62,000 bases of DNA from Prorocentrum cordatum (GCA_963575745.1 CAUYUJ010002747.1:327501-389500); one strand, 5' to 3'; counted from the first letter of the stretch, positions 47,945-58,995 are shown. Numbers and translations: made by a program. Notes: generated by a model not told the origin, from the letters alone.

Positions 47945-48667
47945 TCATTCTCGTCGGCCCCGCCGTCGCCACAGGTGAACAGCGTGGGCCCAATACCATC
48001 TCCACTTCCGAACCGCCCCAATATGGGGCCAGCACTCCGGACTGGTGGTCACGCGAAGCAGAACGCACTGGATTCTGGCAGTATGAGGCCTAAACACAAA
48101 ACCTCTCACAGCTGTCTCAATAAAGATCGCCACTTTCCTCTTGGCACCCTGGACTTCGTATGACGCCCAACAGTGTTTGTCCATGCTAATTTTCTTCAGA
48201 CACCCAATCACAGCATATACTTTTCCCATCATCAAGTATTTGACAGTACTCGATTCAGCGCCACGTCCAATGAGTCCAACAAAATCGAAACACCTGATAT
48301 CAAGATACAGCGCCTCCAGTGCTACAGTCAACATAACACGTCGTCCGTCCACGTATCCCGCCTCGTTATCCTCGCCATCAAAGAAAATCCAAACCTCGGT
48401 ACTCCTTTCTCTGTCGAACAAAATTACCTCGGCATCTCGGTACATCGTAGACTGGGCTGCGATTCGAACTTGAACTTCGGGAGGTGGTGGTTCGACGTGC
48501 TGTACTGGTCGTCGAAACCGACACCACTTCGGCTCTCTTATTGGTGGTTTCATGGCCTTCGCCTCCGAGTATCCGTCAGCACGAAGTTTGGCAACATTTC
48601 TGCGATCATTTTCGTCGAGTTCCGCGTCTTCACTTTCACGAATTGGGTCCACGGATCTCCGGAGCAT
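47945..48667 (-). CDS. Hypothetical protein, about 240 residues
   Basis: Not recognised. The minus frame is well composed over most of its length: SVDPIRESEDAELDENDRRN, STMYRDAEVILFDRERSTEV, WIFFDGEDNEAGYVDGRRVM, LTVALEALYLDIRCFDFVGL and AVIGCLKKISMDKHCWASYE. The last 30-40 residues are Arg/Trp-rich and may be beyond the real end. A strand-loop pattern with FFDGEDNEAGYVDG could be a metal or ligand loop, but nothing specific. GC is lower than in the flanking repeats. It lies 3-prime of the LINE at 48.7-55.6 kb on the same strand, so it could be that element's C-terminal domain or an independent gene. Confidence 0.5.
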   Translation of the reverse strand: MLRRSVDPIRESEDAELDENDRRNVAKLRADGYSEAKAMKPPIREPKWCRFRRPVQHVEPPPPEVQVRIAAQSTMYRDAEVILFDRERSTEVWIFFDGEDNEAGYVDGRRVMLTVALEALYLDIRCFDFVGLIGRGAESSTVKYLMMGKVYAVIGCLKKISMDKHCWASYEVQGAKRKVAIFIETAVRGFVFRPHTARIQCVLLRVTTSPECWPHIGAVRKWRWYWAHAVHLWRRRGRRE

Positions 48668-48784
48668 ATCCTAGCATTTAGCCCCACGGTATTTCAAGTG
48701 CTATATTAATAGAACCCTGGTATGAAAGTTGGTATCACGTCCTTGGCAACGGCCATGTTTGGCAAACGACCGGGCATCACTCAG

Positions 48785-48850
48785 AAACCATGCATCTTGG
48801 TACGGTGTGTCTTCCACGCCCGAATAGATGAGAGGGCCATGCCACAATCA
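48785..48850 (-). pseudogene. LINE 2 C2H2 zinc finger
   Basis: The minus strand reads YVCYDCGMALSSIRAWKTH then RTKMHGF, a classic Cys-x2-Cys...His-x4-His finger, a short distance after an in-frame TAG. It sits 390 bp beyond the RT frame. Such fingers follow the RT in the other elements of the window. Too short and interrupted to count as a separate gene. Confidence 0.6.
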
Positions 48851-49236
48851 TAACAAACATACCGTGTTACCTACTCGGTGGGGACAGGTGGAGGCGGAAG
48901 AAAGCCACTGAGGTTCCGCTGCCAAACCTTGATCCCAATTTCGTCCAGATACCAGCCCACCTGTCATTCCCACCCTTTGTTGCATAAGCTGAGGTACTTC
49001 CGAGCGTCACGGCGAATGTAACTAACCCACTCCGTGATGGAGCCAGACAGCTGACCTCCACCATGAGCCAGGGTGAGCAATTGTAGATCCTCCATGATAC
49101 TCCCCAGCCACGTATCCTGCAAACCACCCATGTCCAGCAACGCTTGTAGGGTCCGTGGCCCGTGGTTAATTGCCCGCTCGAAGTATTTCAGCCTCCTGAC
49201 CCGCCGTATGCATTCTACCCCAACCCTCCTAGCAAG

Positions 49237-50778
49237 CTATAGTACCTGAATGTCACCGTAATGCATGCCATTCTGAGTTGTGTGTGTCAAGCCAACCGCT
49301 GCCCGCAGAGATCGCATGCATGCAGCATGTATCCGTCGCTCATTGTACTCTCCCAGTCCATGCCAAAGCGCAACCTGTTGGAAAAGTTTGGAGCACGCCA
49401 GCGCCTCGACGTACCGTATTTTTGCGGATGAAGATATAGCTTTCTTGGGGGTAAGGGTCCGACGAATGGGTCCTAGTGTGCGATCAAGCTTTTGTATCCT
49501 CCGCGTAGTCTCTGGTCTCTGCGAACCATCAAAGGAAATACTTGCCCCCATATGCTTGTACTGCCGCACCACGTGGAACTCGAAACCATACTCGTCACTC
49601 GTGAGCACCATCTCCTCACATCCGCACAGCTGTGCCCTGAGGGTATCTCTGAGAGGACCCCGAAGTTGTACAAGAGCACTTGATATCCCTCTTGAGTAAT
49701 TGAGCTCCATAAACTGTGCAACAACACATTCGTGAAGGATGTCCATCGATAGCTTCAGATGCCCAATAACCTCCGCGTTCTCTAAGACCGTCGGGATCAT
49801 CACATCGTCAACGAAGTTTATGTCAGCAACGTTGTTGGTATCGTATCCCTCCCCTCTGCACGCGCGTGTTTGTTGTTCCCCAAACTCTAGGTTGAAGCGG
49901 GGGCCACGGCATGCAAGCTTGTCTTCGACCATCCTGAGCGGTTTCGCATAGGCAATGTTAAATAAACAATCCACCGTCCCGCACCCAGGCCTTGTTCCTC
50001 GCGTCGGTACTCCCAGCTTGTCGCGTTGCCCAACCTCAAAACATGCCAACCGTTGCGGCTCCGACACGAGAGCCAAAAGATGGGGGTCCACCCGTTGGTC
50101 ATCCAGCACCGCTGGTTGCCGTAGTATTTCATGTGCCAGTGGTGGCAAACATAATGGAATATCGGCCTCATTCAACATTTGCCCAGGCTGATCCTCATGG
50201 TCTTCAATTGTGCTCGCCATCTGTCTGATAATCCGATGGAACGCTGCCTTCAAATCCAGAAGCATGAAAGCTGCCGGTGAACCCCGTTTGGTTGCGATAT
50301 CTGCACGTAGCCGTGCTTGATGCGAAGCCATTGGCGGGGGTCTTCGCGGGCGGCCCCCCAGGTGCGAATCCCGAAGCAGAAAGTCGATTGTACGGGCCAG
50401 CTTCTCCTGGATGAACTTGCAGTGGTGCTTCGCGAATACGTTGCGCGCAGTGGCCGCCTGGTATCCCTTATTGGATGATGGGTCTCCACTTCCTTTGGAG
50501 ACCGCAACAAGCTTGCTATGCTTAGATGCAATCGGCTCTCTCCCTGTGAGGCAGGTCTTCACGATCAAAGGATGGAACAACCTTGCGATTTGTCTCGGCG
50601 CCGCGCGAAGCAGCTCCTCTGGGATATCGTCGGTTCCACATGCCTTCCTCAGGGGCCCTCTCTGTAGTCGTTTCTCCATGTCCGTCATTGTGGGGGCCAT
50701 AGTCATGTTGAGGTTGACTTGTGTCAGTAGCGTGCTTGTTAGTGCTGCACATTGTCCTAGGTACTCGGCTGGGCTCAT
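49237..50778 (-). pseudogene. LINE 2 reverse transcriptase
   Basis: 513-residue open frame with a full RT motif series: DDIPEELLRAAP, KLVAVSKGSGDPSSNKGYQA (motif 2), AFMLLDLKAAFHRI (motif A, catalytic Asp present), TRPGCGTVDCLFNIAYAKPL (motif B), INFVDDVMIP (motif C, FVDD, both Asp present), FMELNYSRGISS (motif D) and YKHMGASISFDG (motif E region), followed by the thumb (ALACSKLFQQVALW). Plus-strand positions: motif A near 50240, B near 49970, C near 49810. All catalytic residues are intact, but the flanking domains lie in other frames, so the original polyprotein is broken. Confidence 0.9.
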
Positions 50779-51036
50779 TATCTGCGCATCCTCAAGCTTC
50801 GAAAAACATCTGTTCTGTTTGTTTTCCCATGGCCTCGTCCGTCATGATAACCTCGCCTGTCTTATCCAATCGTTATGGAAGGTATTGTTCTCCCGTGTAT
50901 CTCGGGTGTTGTCGTCCCCCACATCGTATCCAGCGCTTCGCCGCCTGCTAAGCCCGCCGATGGTCTCCTGCAAGTGTGTGTGTGTGTTCCCCGATCTCCT
51001 CCGCGTACCTGTCCAGCTTGCTGGCCTTCTCCACTG

Positions 51037-51393
51037 TTAATCGTGAATTGAGAATAGTGGCTGTGTTTCGTGTAAAAAAACTTCCGCCTGCGAATTCAGC
51101 TCCACATCGGACCAACATCCTTCGCAGTGCAATCTGACTCCCAATAAAAGATGCTGCGACTCCTGGAGCCACGGATCGCCCTCGTTGGCGAATAGCCCAA
51201 ACTGGAAGGGTAGGTATCGACATAAGTTCCGATATGGCTGATGCTCTTTGCGGTGCCATGCCCGTCTGGCTGCGTTCACAAACCTTTTCAGTCTTATAAG
51301 CTGCATCGCATTTCTTGTCATGTATTCTTGATATGGTGTAAACATATCTTTCGCAAGCGCTGCCCTTGCTGCGTCTTTGATGGTCGTGACCAT
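51037..51393 (-). pseudogene. LINE 2 linker between endonuclease and RT
   Basis: The frame reads MVTTIKDAARAALAKDMFTP, LIRLKRFVNAARRAWHRKEH and so on: helical, basic, without catalytic motifs. It lies where LINEs carry the spacer between endonuclease and RT. Confidence 0.5.
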
Positions 51394-51651
51394 GCTATGG
51401 TACTGAGTGTTGACGTCCTCCTCCCAGTCTCCTGGCTAGGCATTCTGTATCTCTTTTTGGAACTGGCTCAGCAACTCGGGATCCTCCATCTTCCCGCGTG
51501 CAATGGCCAACCTGGAAGGGCCTCCTCTCGGACATGCAACATGGTGAGATTGAAATTGAGCCCTAGACTGGCCGGTGATCTTCACATGATAATCCACTGC
51601 CAAGGTTGTCGGTAACTTCCCTGCCCACTGCATTTTCATACCATGTCGTGC

Positions 51652-52553
51652 TCAGGCATACAAATTATTCCTATGCTTCACCTCACCATCCGTAAATGTC
51701 CAGTCCGTCTCTTCGCCGACAATTGCGTTGTATATCCGTAGACGGCGATGGACACAAATTTCTGCAAATATCCTCCTGTTCTCGTCGAGCTTGCTCCAAG
51801 GCGGCCGATCCCCAATGTAAGGAGGCTCCATCACTGTTGCGTCCAACCTGGCATTAGCGTCGATGAGCACCATATCTGCAGGATGCCTGTCGAGGAGTCC
51901 TACAGTATCTTGCCACCATGTTTTTCTTTTTGCGGCTGGGCGCCCTCGCTGTGGTGCGTGTGTGCAACAAGAATACATATCGATACATGTGGGGCAGTCA
52001 CCCGCGCCAGCAGCCTCGTAGAAGCCTTGTGAATGACCCGCAAGTGGCGCTCGGTTATGTAGTATATTCTCTTCCCAATATAATACGGTATCGTAGTCGC
52101 CACCAGCAGAGCACATCCTTGTCCTCCAGCATCCGCTCCTGCTCGGAGTGCGAGAGATCAATCGGTCCATTGTTGACCTTCGCGCCCTCGTGCTTCTTGA
52201 ATACCCACGAACAAAAGTGAGTCGTTCATAAATTGCGCTCTCAGTCGCTGAATCCTTCTCTTTTTCTCTTCTCTCCGATGTCTGTTTAATTTCCTTGACC
52301 TGGCTTCCTTGAGCGACATTGCATTATGTGTCGCCGCTCTGAATCGTACTTGAGTTTGAGCCTGTCTCGCACCTTCAACATGTCTTCCTCGACCCCCTGC
52401 GTACATCTCCTCCTTCATGTCGATTAGGCTGTCGCATGCCCCCCATGGACGACTCCGTTCATTTGGTGATTGAAACTGTAGATGTCCATCTGAGAACGGG
52501 GTTTGCGTTGGCTCCCTCTTGTGAAATTCGTAGCCATGCCCACTGAACGCCAC
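51652..52553 (-). pseudogene. LINE 2 AP-type endonuclease
   Basis: Two overlapping frames. The first (52553-52158) reads RFRAATHNAMSLKEARS and LLFVGIQEARGREGQQ, matching the opening of APE-type endonucleases (N in the first strand, then QE). The second (52170-51652) reads MVLIDANARLDA (equivalent of the GDxN motif) and IVGEETDWTFTDGEVKHR, near the position of the final strands. A frame change near 52165 separates them. Confidence 0.7.
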
Positions 52554-52995
52554 TGCTAAATAATATATGTGACGATAGTTGAGTGCGGGGACATCCGGAA
52601 CTGTACTCTAGGTTGGCTTTAGCGGTATTGTCAGCTAGATGGTTCCAAGGATCAGAGTCATGAGATTTGGTATGATGGAATCGTATATCTTGTAACTTCT
52701 GTGCTTCCCTTGCAAGGGCGACCAGGTATGCTGCTAACTTCTTACTTGGAGCGTCTCCATGTCGTCTGGCAATCACCCCCATTGTCACCTTCGAATCCGT
52801 TGTGATATTCCAAGTCATTCGATGTTTCTGCCCTTCTTTAATAACATCGTGTAGTGCCCAAACCGTCGCCATCATTTCCGACACCGTACTGTCCATGTGG
52901 TCTCCGTCGTGAACAATCCTTGAGCTACCAATCGTCCGTGATGTGAGGTAGCCCTGAAATGCATGTCTTCGTTCCCCCTGGAAGCTGACTATCAC
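52459..52995 (-). pseudogene. LINE 2 RNase H-like domain
   Basis: The frame reads VSFQGERRHAFQGYLTSRTI, STVSEMMATVWALHDVI (Glu in the helix), WNITTDSKVTMGVIARRHGD (second Asp), LQDIRFHHTKSHDSDPWNHL and ADNTAKANL (His and last Asp). This is the RNase HI pattern; the first Asp position appears as Gln (SFQGE where DGS is usual). It lies upstream of the endonuclease on the same strand, and the two frames overlap by 95 nt. Confidence 0.65.
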
Positions 52996-53159
52996 GTCCC
53001 ACCCGTCAAGGATGAGTCAGCATGCCTTTGAGAACCATCTGTCCAAATGTGTCCATACATAGGCACACATTCTCGCTTGGGTGCCATCGCCAACGGTAGC
53101 TTTGCGAAGTCATTTAACTCGATTCGCTGGAAGTCATCGCAGAGCTGGATGGGATGGTC

Positions 53160-53606
53160 TCATTCACGTATGCAATATGTAAGAGACCGCGGAATATTTG
53201 CCTCGCACCGCTTTGTATGTCCAATGAGTTCTGCAAATGCAAGTATTGGTCGGCGTAACTCTCGTCGTCCTATCTCGAACTTTTCTTCCAGGCCTGGTGG
53301 GGGAGGAATTGAGTGTCGAGTCCTAGTACTAGAGGGCGTAGAGGTCGAAAGGTGAGGATCGCCACCCATGAATAGGGCGTGTTCCGTCAAACCCGCCGTG
53401 GATACCCGACAGCATTCTCGACCATCTGCTCCAAGGAAAAATCCGCCTTCATCCTGATGTCCTGGTTGACTGTATTCTCCAGACTGGTTGGGTGTCAGCG
53501 CTCCTACACCCACCTGATGCGGATCTGGTGGCAAAAAGATGATGTGGGCATCGCCAGCTGGATTCGCTGTGCCCCCATATTTGTCGCCATCGTTGATCTC
53601 CCGCAA
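53160..53606 (-). pseudogene. LINE 2 gag-like region, part 3
   Basis: 148-residue frame (HIIFLPPDPHQVGVGALTPN, GLTEHALFMGGDPHL, GLEEKFEIGRRELRRPILAF). No motif. It continues the coding sense between the Pro-rich part and the RNase H. Confidence 0.45.
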
Positions 53607-53745
53607 TTTGTTGACTGTGATGACAAAATGTCGTGAATTCCATGCTCTCCATCTTCCCCATGATGTAATCTACGTGTGATCCTCGTTGAGAGTCGCCTCC
53701 TCCCTCCCTCGTGGCGGTCAGCCTTCCAACGAGGAGGGCGCCAAC

Positions 53746-54507
53746 TCACTTTTTTCCTTTTTGTCCCCCCAGGTGGGACTGAGTACTTAGTCGGGTAGGA
53801 AGTTGCAGCCGGTCCCCTGGGTAATCGAAACCGTCACCTCCCACTCGTTCCCCCATCCTGACCTTGGCTGGGGGAATGCGACCTTCCGCTCCTGAGCTGG
53901 ATGTATTCCCATCGATGAAGTCACCGTTCTCGCGTATTCTTCTTGGGGTGGAAATCTTGTATACTTTAGGACCTATGGGCGACATCGGGATCGTCGGGGA
54001 CACTTCTTGTGGGTCTTCATCAGGATGCGGAGGGTACTCGGCGGACTGAATTGACGCAGCACCAAATGCTCTCATCGCCTTGCCTCCTCCAGGTTCTTGT
54101 CCTTTCCCATGTCCACCCTTGTAGCCTTTGCCCATGCCATTGGAGTCCTGGAACTGCGCGTATGGATCTTCACTCGGGTAATGCGGTGTCGGCTGTGCCG
54201 AAGGTACTGGAGACGTAGGTGAGCATGCTTTTGGCGTAGATGTCCCTGGAGGGTATCGCTCATATGCTGTGACTCCATACATCTGTGACATCGTGGATTG
54301 ATTGATATGTGCAATCATGCACTCCGTCTCGGCCTCGTACTCCCTCATATCGGCCTCGTCTTTGGTACCCGCTTCTGGCCGCCGACTCATGCTACCTTTG
54401 CAGGCGTCCTCTTCTTCAGCAACCTGGATCGCGAGCTCGATGTCATCGTCGTCTGGAAGTGGTGGTGGGGTACTTCTTGGAATCGGTGGGTTCCCTCCGC
54501 CATCCAT
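53746..54507 (-). pseudogene. LINE 2 gag-like region, part 2 (acidic/Pro-Gly-rich)
   Basis: 253-residue frame starting MDGGGNPPIPRSTPPPLPDD. It has an acidic helix (IELAIQVAEEEDA), a Gly/Lys segment (GMGKGYKGGHGKGQEPGGG) and a basic end (GGQKGKK). No zinc knuckle is seen. The composition resembles nucleic-acid-binding ORF1 proteins. Confidence 0.5.
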
Positions 54508-54599
54508 GTCCTCAATCTTGTGCTCGAACTCCTCATTCTGTCTAGAACTCGCTGCCTGTGCCCCACCGTTTGCTTTCCTGATTGCATTGGCAATATCAT

Positions 54600-55210
54600 T
54601 TTGTTGTTGCTCAGCCTCACGACAACAATATTATGTTGCGAACTCTTCAAGCTCCTCCTTGTCATTCTGAATGGCCTCCATCTCCTGCACCTGATGCAAT
54701 TATCGTAGCTGTCTTTCATGTTCTTCTCCCGGAATATGTCTGAACATCGTTTCCGTCCGAGCTTGAATGGCATTTAGCCTCCCTTGTTCGGCCAACAATC
54801 GATCATTCATTCCCTGCTGCTGAGAAGTACTCCTCTTCTGCTGCTCATCTCCGACTTGTTGTGTCATCGTTTGTTCGGCTTGCACCCTTTGTTCGTATTG
54901 AATTATTGAATATCCTGCTGATAGTATCTCTGATTGTTAATCTGCGGATTATGCATAATGCGAGCCTGCTCCTGCATTGCTTTTTACATTTCCATTTGAG
55001 CTTGTGCCTGAGCTGTCACTCTCCGCGTCAAAGATGCCATCTGTGCCATGACTGTCGCAATATCTGGTGTCGTAGATGATAAGGCATTGCCACTTGCCGT
55101 AGTCAAATCCACGGTCCTCTCCATGTGTACATCTTCGCGTCGTAGAGGTCGCGGGGGGATTTGGTAGCTTGTTCCCAGTCTTCTTTTTGGTACCGCATTC
55201 GTCATCCCAT
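54600..55210 (-). pseudogene. LINE 2 gag-like region, Gln/Met-rich middle
   Basis: Minus frames read Gln-rich sequence (QTMTQQVGDEQQKRSTSQQQ) and PPATSTTRRCTHGED. Frames change repeatedly. Placed here because it joins the coiled-coil part upstream to the Pro/Gly-rich part downstream. Confidence 0.35.
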
Positions 55211-55218
55211 TCCATATC

Positions 55219-55548
55219 TTAGTCCTCCATCTCCTCCTCGTTCTTCTGTTTCTCGATTTCCTCCAGGAGTTCCACGAATTTCGCCTTTCTTTCCTTGAGC
55301 TCATTTTGATGATCAATGATCCGGCGCCTATCGATCGCGAGCTTCTTGAGTTGTGCATCTATTTTGTCCAGGTCGTTGTCGACGATATTCTTCTGCTTAT
55401 AGCTCGGCCTCATTGCCAGAAGTTGGAACTTGATAACTCCAATGTCCATCCTTTGTGAATCATACGGCTCGTCAGCTTCCTTCGCAGCTCGGATCAATTT
55501 CAATACTCTGATTTTCCCAAAAGCAAGGTTCTTCTTACAGATCTGCAA
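55219..55548 (-). pseudogene. LINE 2 gag-like region, coiled-coil start
   Basis: 109-residue frame: QICKKNLAFGKIRVLKLIRA, then a long charged helix (NDLDKIDAQLKKLAIDRRRI, KERKAKFVELLEEIEKQKNE). Likely a coiled coil of an ORF1 protein. Coding sense seems to continue upstream to about 55600 in another frame, so the start is not fixed. Confidence 0.5.
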
Positions 55549-55600
55549 TGCTGCCTTTTCTTCTGGTGGGCATGAGAAGTGTTTCTAGTTCTGCGCGTCC

Positions 55601-56144
55601 TCCATTCTGGCTATGGGTATGGCGTCGTATATCTTCTGCAACACATTGTCTCCATCGTACTTCTGATAATCATGTCCGCCTCCTCGTGGTCTGGATTGAC
55701 TCCGCCCTCTCGCTGGCTTGGACCATGGTGCCTTGACTCTTCCATTCGTTCTTGTCGTGCCTCTTCGGTGTCATCTGCATTTGCTGCCAGCGAGGAGCCA
55801 TCTTCACTGAGTCGTCGGTCTCCTTTCCTCTGTCACGCTGTGGCTGCTGCTACTGCTGAGGCTGCTGCTGCGGCTGCGTTGAGTGATGTGATGCCAGCAG
55901 TCTGGCCGCTTGCGTCGCTCTGACCAGCAGTGTGGCCTGCGCCCGCGCTGAGCGTTGGTGCCTGTGCCAGGCGGGCTCGCCTTGGCGCCTCGTCTGGCCT
56001 CACAGCGCAGCAGCGGCTGCTCCCAGCGCCGCGGCCGCCGCCAGGCAGGGGCGGCGCGCTGAGCCCAGGCCTTGGGGGCAGCCCGCGGCACGACGGGGTG
56101 ACGGCGGGCCCCAACCGCGCGCGGGCCCTCCCCTCCTCAGCCCG
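55601..56144. other. Unassigned DNA, rising GC
   Basis: Contains a GCTGCT/GCTGAG run (55845-55885) and then very GC-rich DNA. No gene accepted. Confidence 0.35.
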
Positions 56145-56250
56145 TGGTGTTCCTCCTCCTCCTCTTCCTCCTCCTCCTCCTCCTCCTCTCCTTCTCCTCC
56201 TCCTCCTCCTCCTCCTCCTCCTCCTCCTCCTCCTCCTCCTCCTCCCCCCG
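56145..56250 (+). repeat. (CTC)n tract
   Basis: About 33 CTC triplets with a few CTT interruptions, followed by C runs at 56243-56250 and 56277-56288. Confidence 0.92.
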
Positions 56251-56459
56251 GGCCCCTGGCATCTTGCTCTCTCTGCCCCCCCCCCCCCGAGCCTCGAGCT
56301 TCCGCCCGCGGGCCGCGGGGAGGTCGGTCACGCAGGCGCGCGAGCTGCGGCCCCTCGACTTCGACGCGGTGGAGGTTGGCCTCCCCGCCCGCCTTCCTGA
56401 GGGTCGCGCTTAGCGGCTGGGCCAGCGTTTCCTCCTGTCCTCCTCCCGCTTCAAGCAGT

Positions 56460-56665
56460 GGCGAAGCGTCTTAGGTCTTAGCTCGCGTACAGGCTTACCA
56501 AACAGTGTTTTAAGAACCTTTTCGTAGTTTGCGCGAGATGTTCTTTTGACAAGTATGGTTGGGGCTGTTTCGTTTTAACATATCGGGTTTATGTTCTAAC
56601 AACGTTGTGCTTGCTTTTAGAATACGGTTGGGCAATACGAAAATTTCGTTATAAAGCTATAGGAA
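56460..56665. other. AT-richer intergenic stretch
   Basis: About 200 bp distinctly richer in A/T than its flanks (TTCGTTTTAACATATCGGG, GAAAATTTCGTTATAAAGC). No promoter or gene is asserted. Confidence 0.4.
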
Positions 56666-58125
56666 TGCCGGGACGGTCGGCCTCTTGCTCAACCGGTGCG
56701 CGTTCGCAGGTTTGGGGGAACCTGCAGGCGCCTTAGGGCGAACGTTTCTGTCTTGTCTCCTCTTCTGCCTGTCGGAGGAGCCGTCTCGGTGCAGAGGCGC
56801 TGTTGGGGCAAGTGGGCGATCGGGCATGTTATTTGTTTGTTTCGCTCCTGTGATGAGGGTAATCCTGGTGAGTCTTTCTCTCCCAACCGTGAGAAACAGT
56901 TCTGGATCCCCCCTTCTTCCAGCGAGAACTAGTGACTTCCGCCCGTGGAAGGGATGCCCAGGCCCCCTGAATTGCAAGTTGTGGCCCTGGCCTCAGCGCC
57001 CCCCACGCGCGTCGTCAAAGTTGCAACAGCTTCACGGGTGGAGGGCGGGCCTTTTTTCAGGCACGGCTTACCGTCGTGCACATTGGTTCTAACCGGTTGA
57101 GCCATACAGGTCTGCTTCTCCGACGCCCACGGTGGGCCCCCATGCGGCCGTGGGTTGCTCCGCCAGGGCGGTGCCAGGAGTCACGGGCCGCCTTCCTTCC
57201 GCCCTTCCTCGCTGCAGCCGTGGCCCGTGGCGGCGCAGGGCGACGACGGCAAGGCCGGCGCGGGCGTGGCGCCTTTGCCCCACATGCGGGTGCCGCACGC
57301 GTGGGTCCTGCGGCCCCGCTCCTGCAGACCGGGCCCCCGAGCCCAAAAAGTGGCGCGCCTTGGCCCAGCGCGCGCGCGCGCCATGTGGAGGCTGGTCAGG
57401 AGAGTTCTTGCAGAGAGAAGGCTCTGCAAAGACAAGGCAGCTGTCTTGTTTGGGAGTCGTGGCTGGAGGCGTGGAGGTTGCGTCCCGGGCGGACGGATCT
57501 TCACCTCAGTCACCAGACGCATTTTCATTTTAGCGTGCACGCGCACGGGGGTGCAGAGAAAGCGGTGCGAATTGATTTCCGAGGAGGGGCCGCTGCACGC
57601 AAGGAAGGAAAACATGCAGCTGGCAACTACGAGCCGGCTGGGCGCCTCTTTTCCAGTTGTCGGACGCGCTGCTCGGAGCGAAGGTCGCAATGTTGTCGGG
57701 GTGTACGGGATGTTGGAAGGAGATGCTACGAACTTTGTTGCGTGCAGTTGGTTCGGATTTGCCGGCGGGCACCCTTCTCCATACAAGGTTGCGTCTTCCC
57801 ACTCCGTATGCTGCAAACCAGCAGCGCGCCATCGCAGACGGAGGCCCAGGAGGCCCAAAAAGGGGAAAACGAGAGGAGGGTAGTGGTATGGGTACTTTTG
57901 CCCCCTGTGAGCTTCGACGCGGCAGCAGCGGTGGTGGCTGCAGCGAGCGCTGCCTGCGGCGCGGGCTCCGCACGCAGCTCTGCCCAGGCCGCCGCCACCG
58001 GGCAGCGTGCACGCGGAGCGTGGCGCCCAGAGGGTGCCGCGGCAGCCCCGCTGGAGAACCGCCGGGGCAGGGGGCGCGGGGCACTGTTGCAGCACGGCCC
58101 CACTGAACTTAAATTCGGGATTCCG
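56666..58125. other. Unassigned GC-rich DNA
   Basis: Frames of up to 372 residues are Arg/Ala/Gly/Pro-rich and occur on both strands, so none is accepted. At about 57735-57770 a diverged copy of the TGCATGCAGCTGGTTTCGG motif is present (TTGCGTGCAGTTGGTTCGG), followed by CATACAAGG. Confidence 0.4.
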
Positions 58126-58235
58126 CCATTGTCATCGTCATCATCATCACCATCATCAGCATTGTCATCATCATCATCATCATCATCATCATAGTCATCA
58201 GTATTGCCGTCATCGTCATCAACATCAACATCCGC
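58126..58235 (+). repeat. (ATC)n microsatellite
   Basis: About 30 CAT/ATC triplets with interruptions (TCATCATCATCATCATCATC near 58167). Met- or His-rich frames are artefacts. Confidence 0.9.
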
Positions 58236-58825
58236 GACAGCATAGTGCGCAACAGTCCCCTTGGCGAGCCAAAGGGTGGACATTCAGAAAGGACCAGTTC
58301 GCAAAGCTCTGAGGCTTCCAGGACACCATTCGCAGAAGAGTTTTCGTTTTCAGAAAAACTGCGGGACAGCCCGGGGACCAGTTCATGTATTGTACGTGTG
58401 GAAAGATCAACGTGATGAGAAAATGATTGGATATCTTCGACTGGGACGAATCTCCACTGACAGTACAGTATCGGTGGGCAGGACATTTTGAATACATGAG
58501 TGAGAGCGGCCCCGCCCGTCTGACCCCCCAGGTCCTTTATTTTCGCGATGCCAGTTTCTTTCGTCGGCAGGAGGCGCCTTTTGGTCGCGGCCGACAAGGC
58601 CACTCGCGTAAGCTTCGCCCTTGGAGGTGGAAGTCCTTTCTTTTTCGTTGCCCCCACCTCATCCAACCATGGATTTCTTTTGCACGATCTCCATAGCTTT
58701 GGTACCATACCATGAACACAGTTGTACAATGGCGTTTGGTTGCGCACTTTCTCGCACGGCGTATGCTCGTAGTCCGCCGCCTCTCCCAGCTCTGGTCAGG
58801 GCCGAGACCCGTCTCGAGGAGCAGA
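58236..58825. other. Unassigned DNA
   Basis: Moderate GC. Short minus-strand frames look weakly protein-like (for example HHVDLSTRTIHELVPGLSRS) but no motif, start or family is recognised. Confidence 0.35.
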
Positions 58826-58995
58826 CATGCATACATACATACATCACCAACATCAGCAACATCATCATCATCGCCATTACCACTGCCATTACCATTACCA
58901 TGACCATCATCACCACCATCCTCATCAACGTCGTCGTCGTCATCGTCGTCGTTGCTTTCGTTGTCGCCGTCGTTGTCGTCCTATTCGTCGTCGCA
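58826..58995 (+). repeat. ATC / ATTACC / GTC triplet array
   Basis: CATACATACAT, CATCATCATC, ATTACC hexamers, then GTCGTCGTC triplets. Confidence 0.85.

Larger units (their letters stand above)
48700..55600 (-). mobile_element. Lower-GC non-LTR retrotransposon (LINE 2 of this window)
   Basis: Minus-strand order from the 5-prime end: coiled-coil gag-like pieces (55548-53160), RNase H (about 53000-52459), AP endonuclease (52553-51652), linker (51393-51037), RT (50778-49237) and a C2H2 finger (48850-48785). RNase H before endonuclease is not the usual EN-RT-RNH order. Frames change between every domain, and a TAG interrupts the sequence before the finger, so the copy is decayed. Base composition is visibly less GC-rich than the rest of the window. 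Confidence 0.75.

Noticed and set aside
57076-58194. Plus frame of 372 codons
   Set aside because: Overlapping frames of similar length on both strands, no motif, and it runs into the (ATC)n microsatellite.
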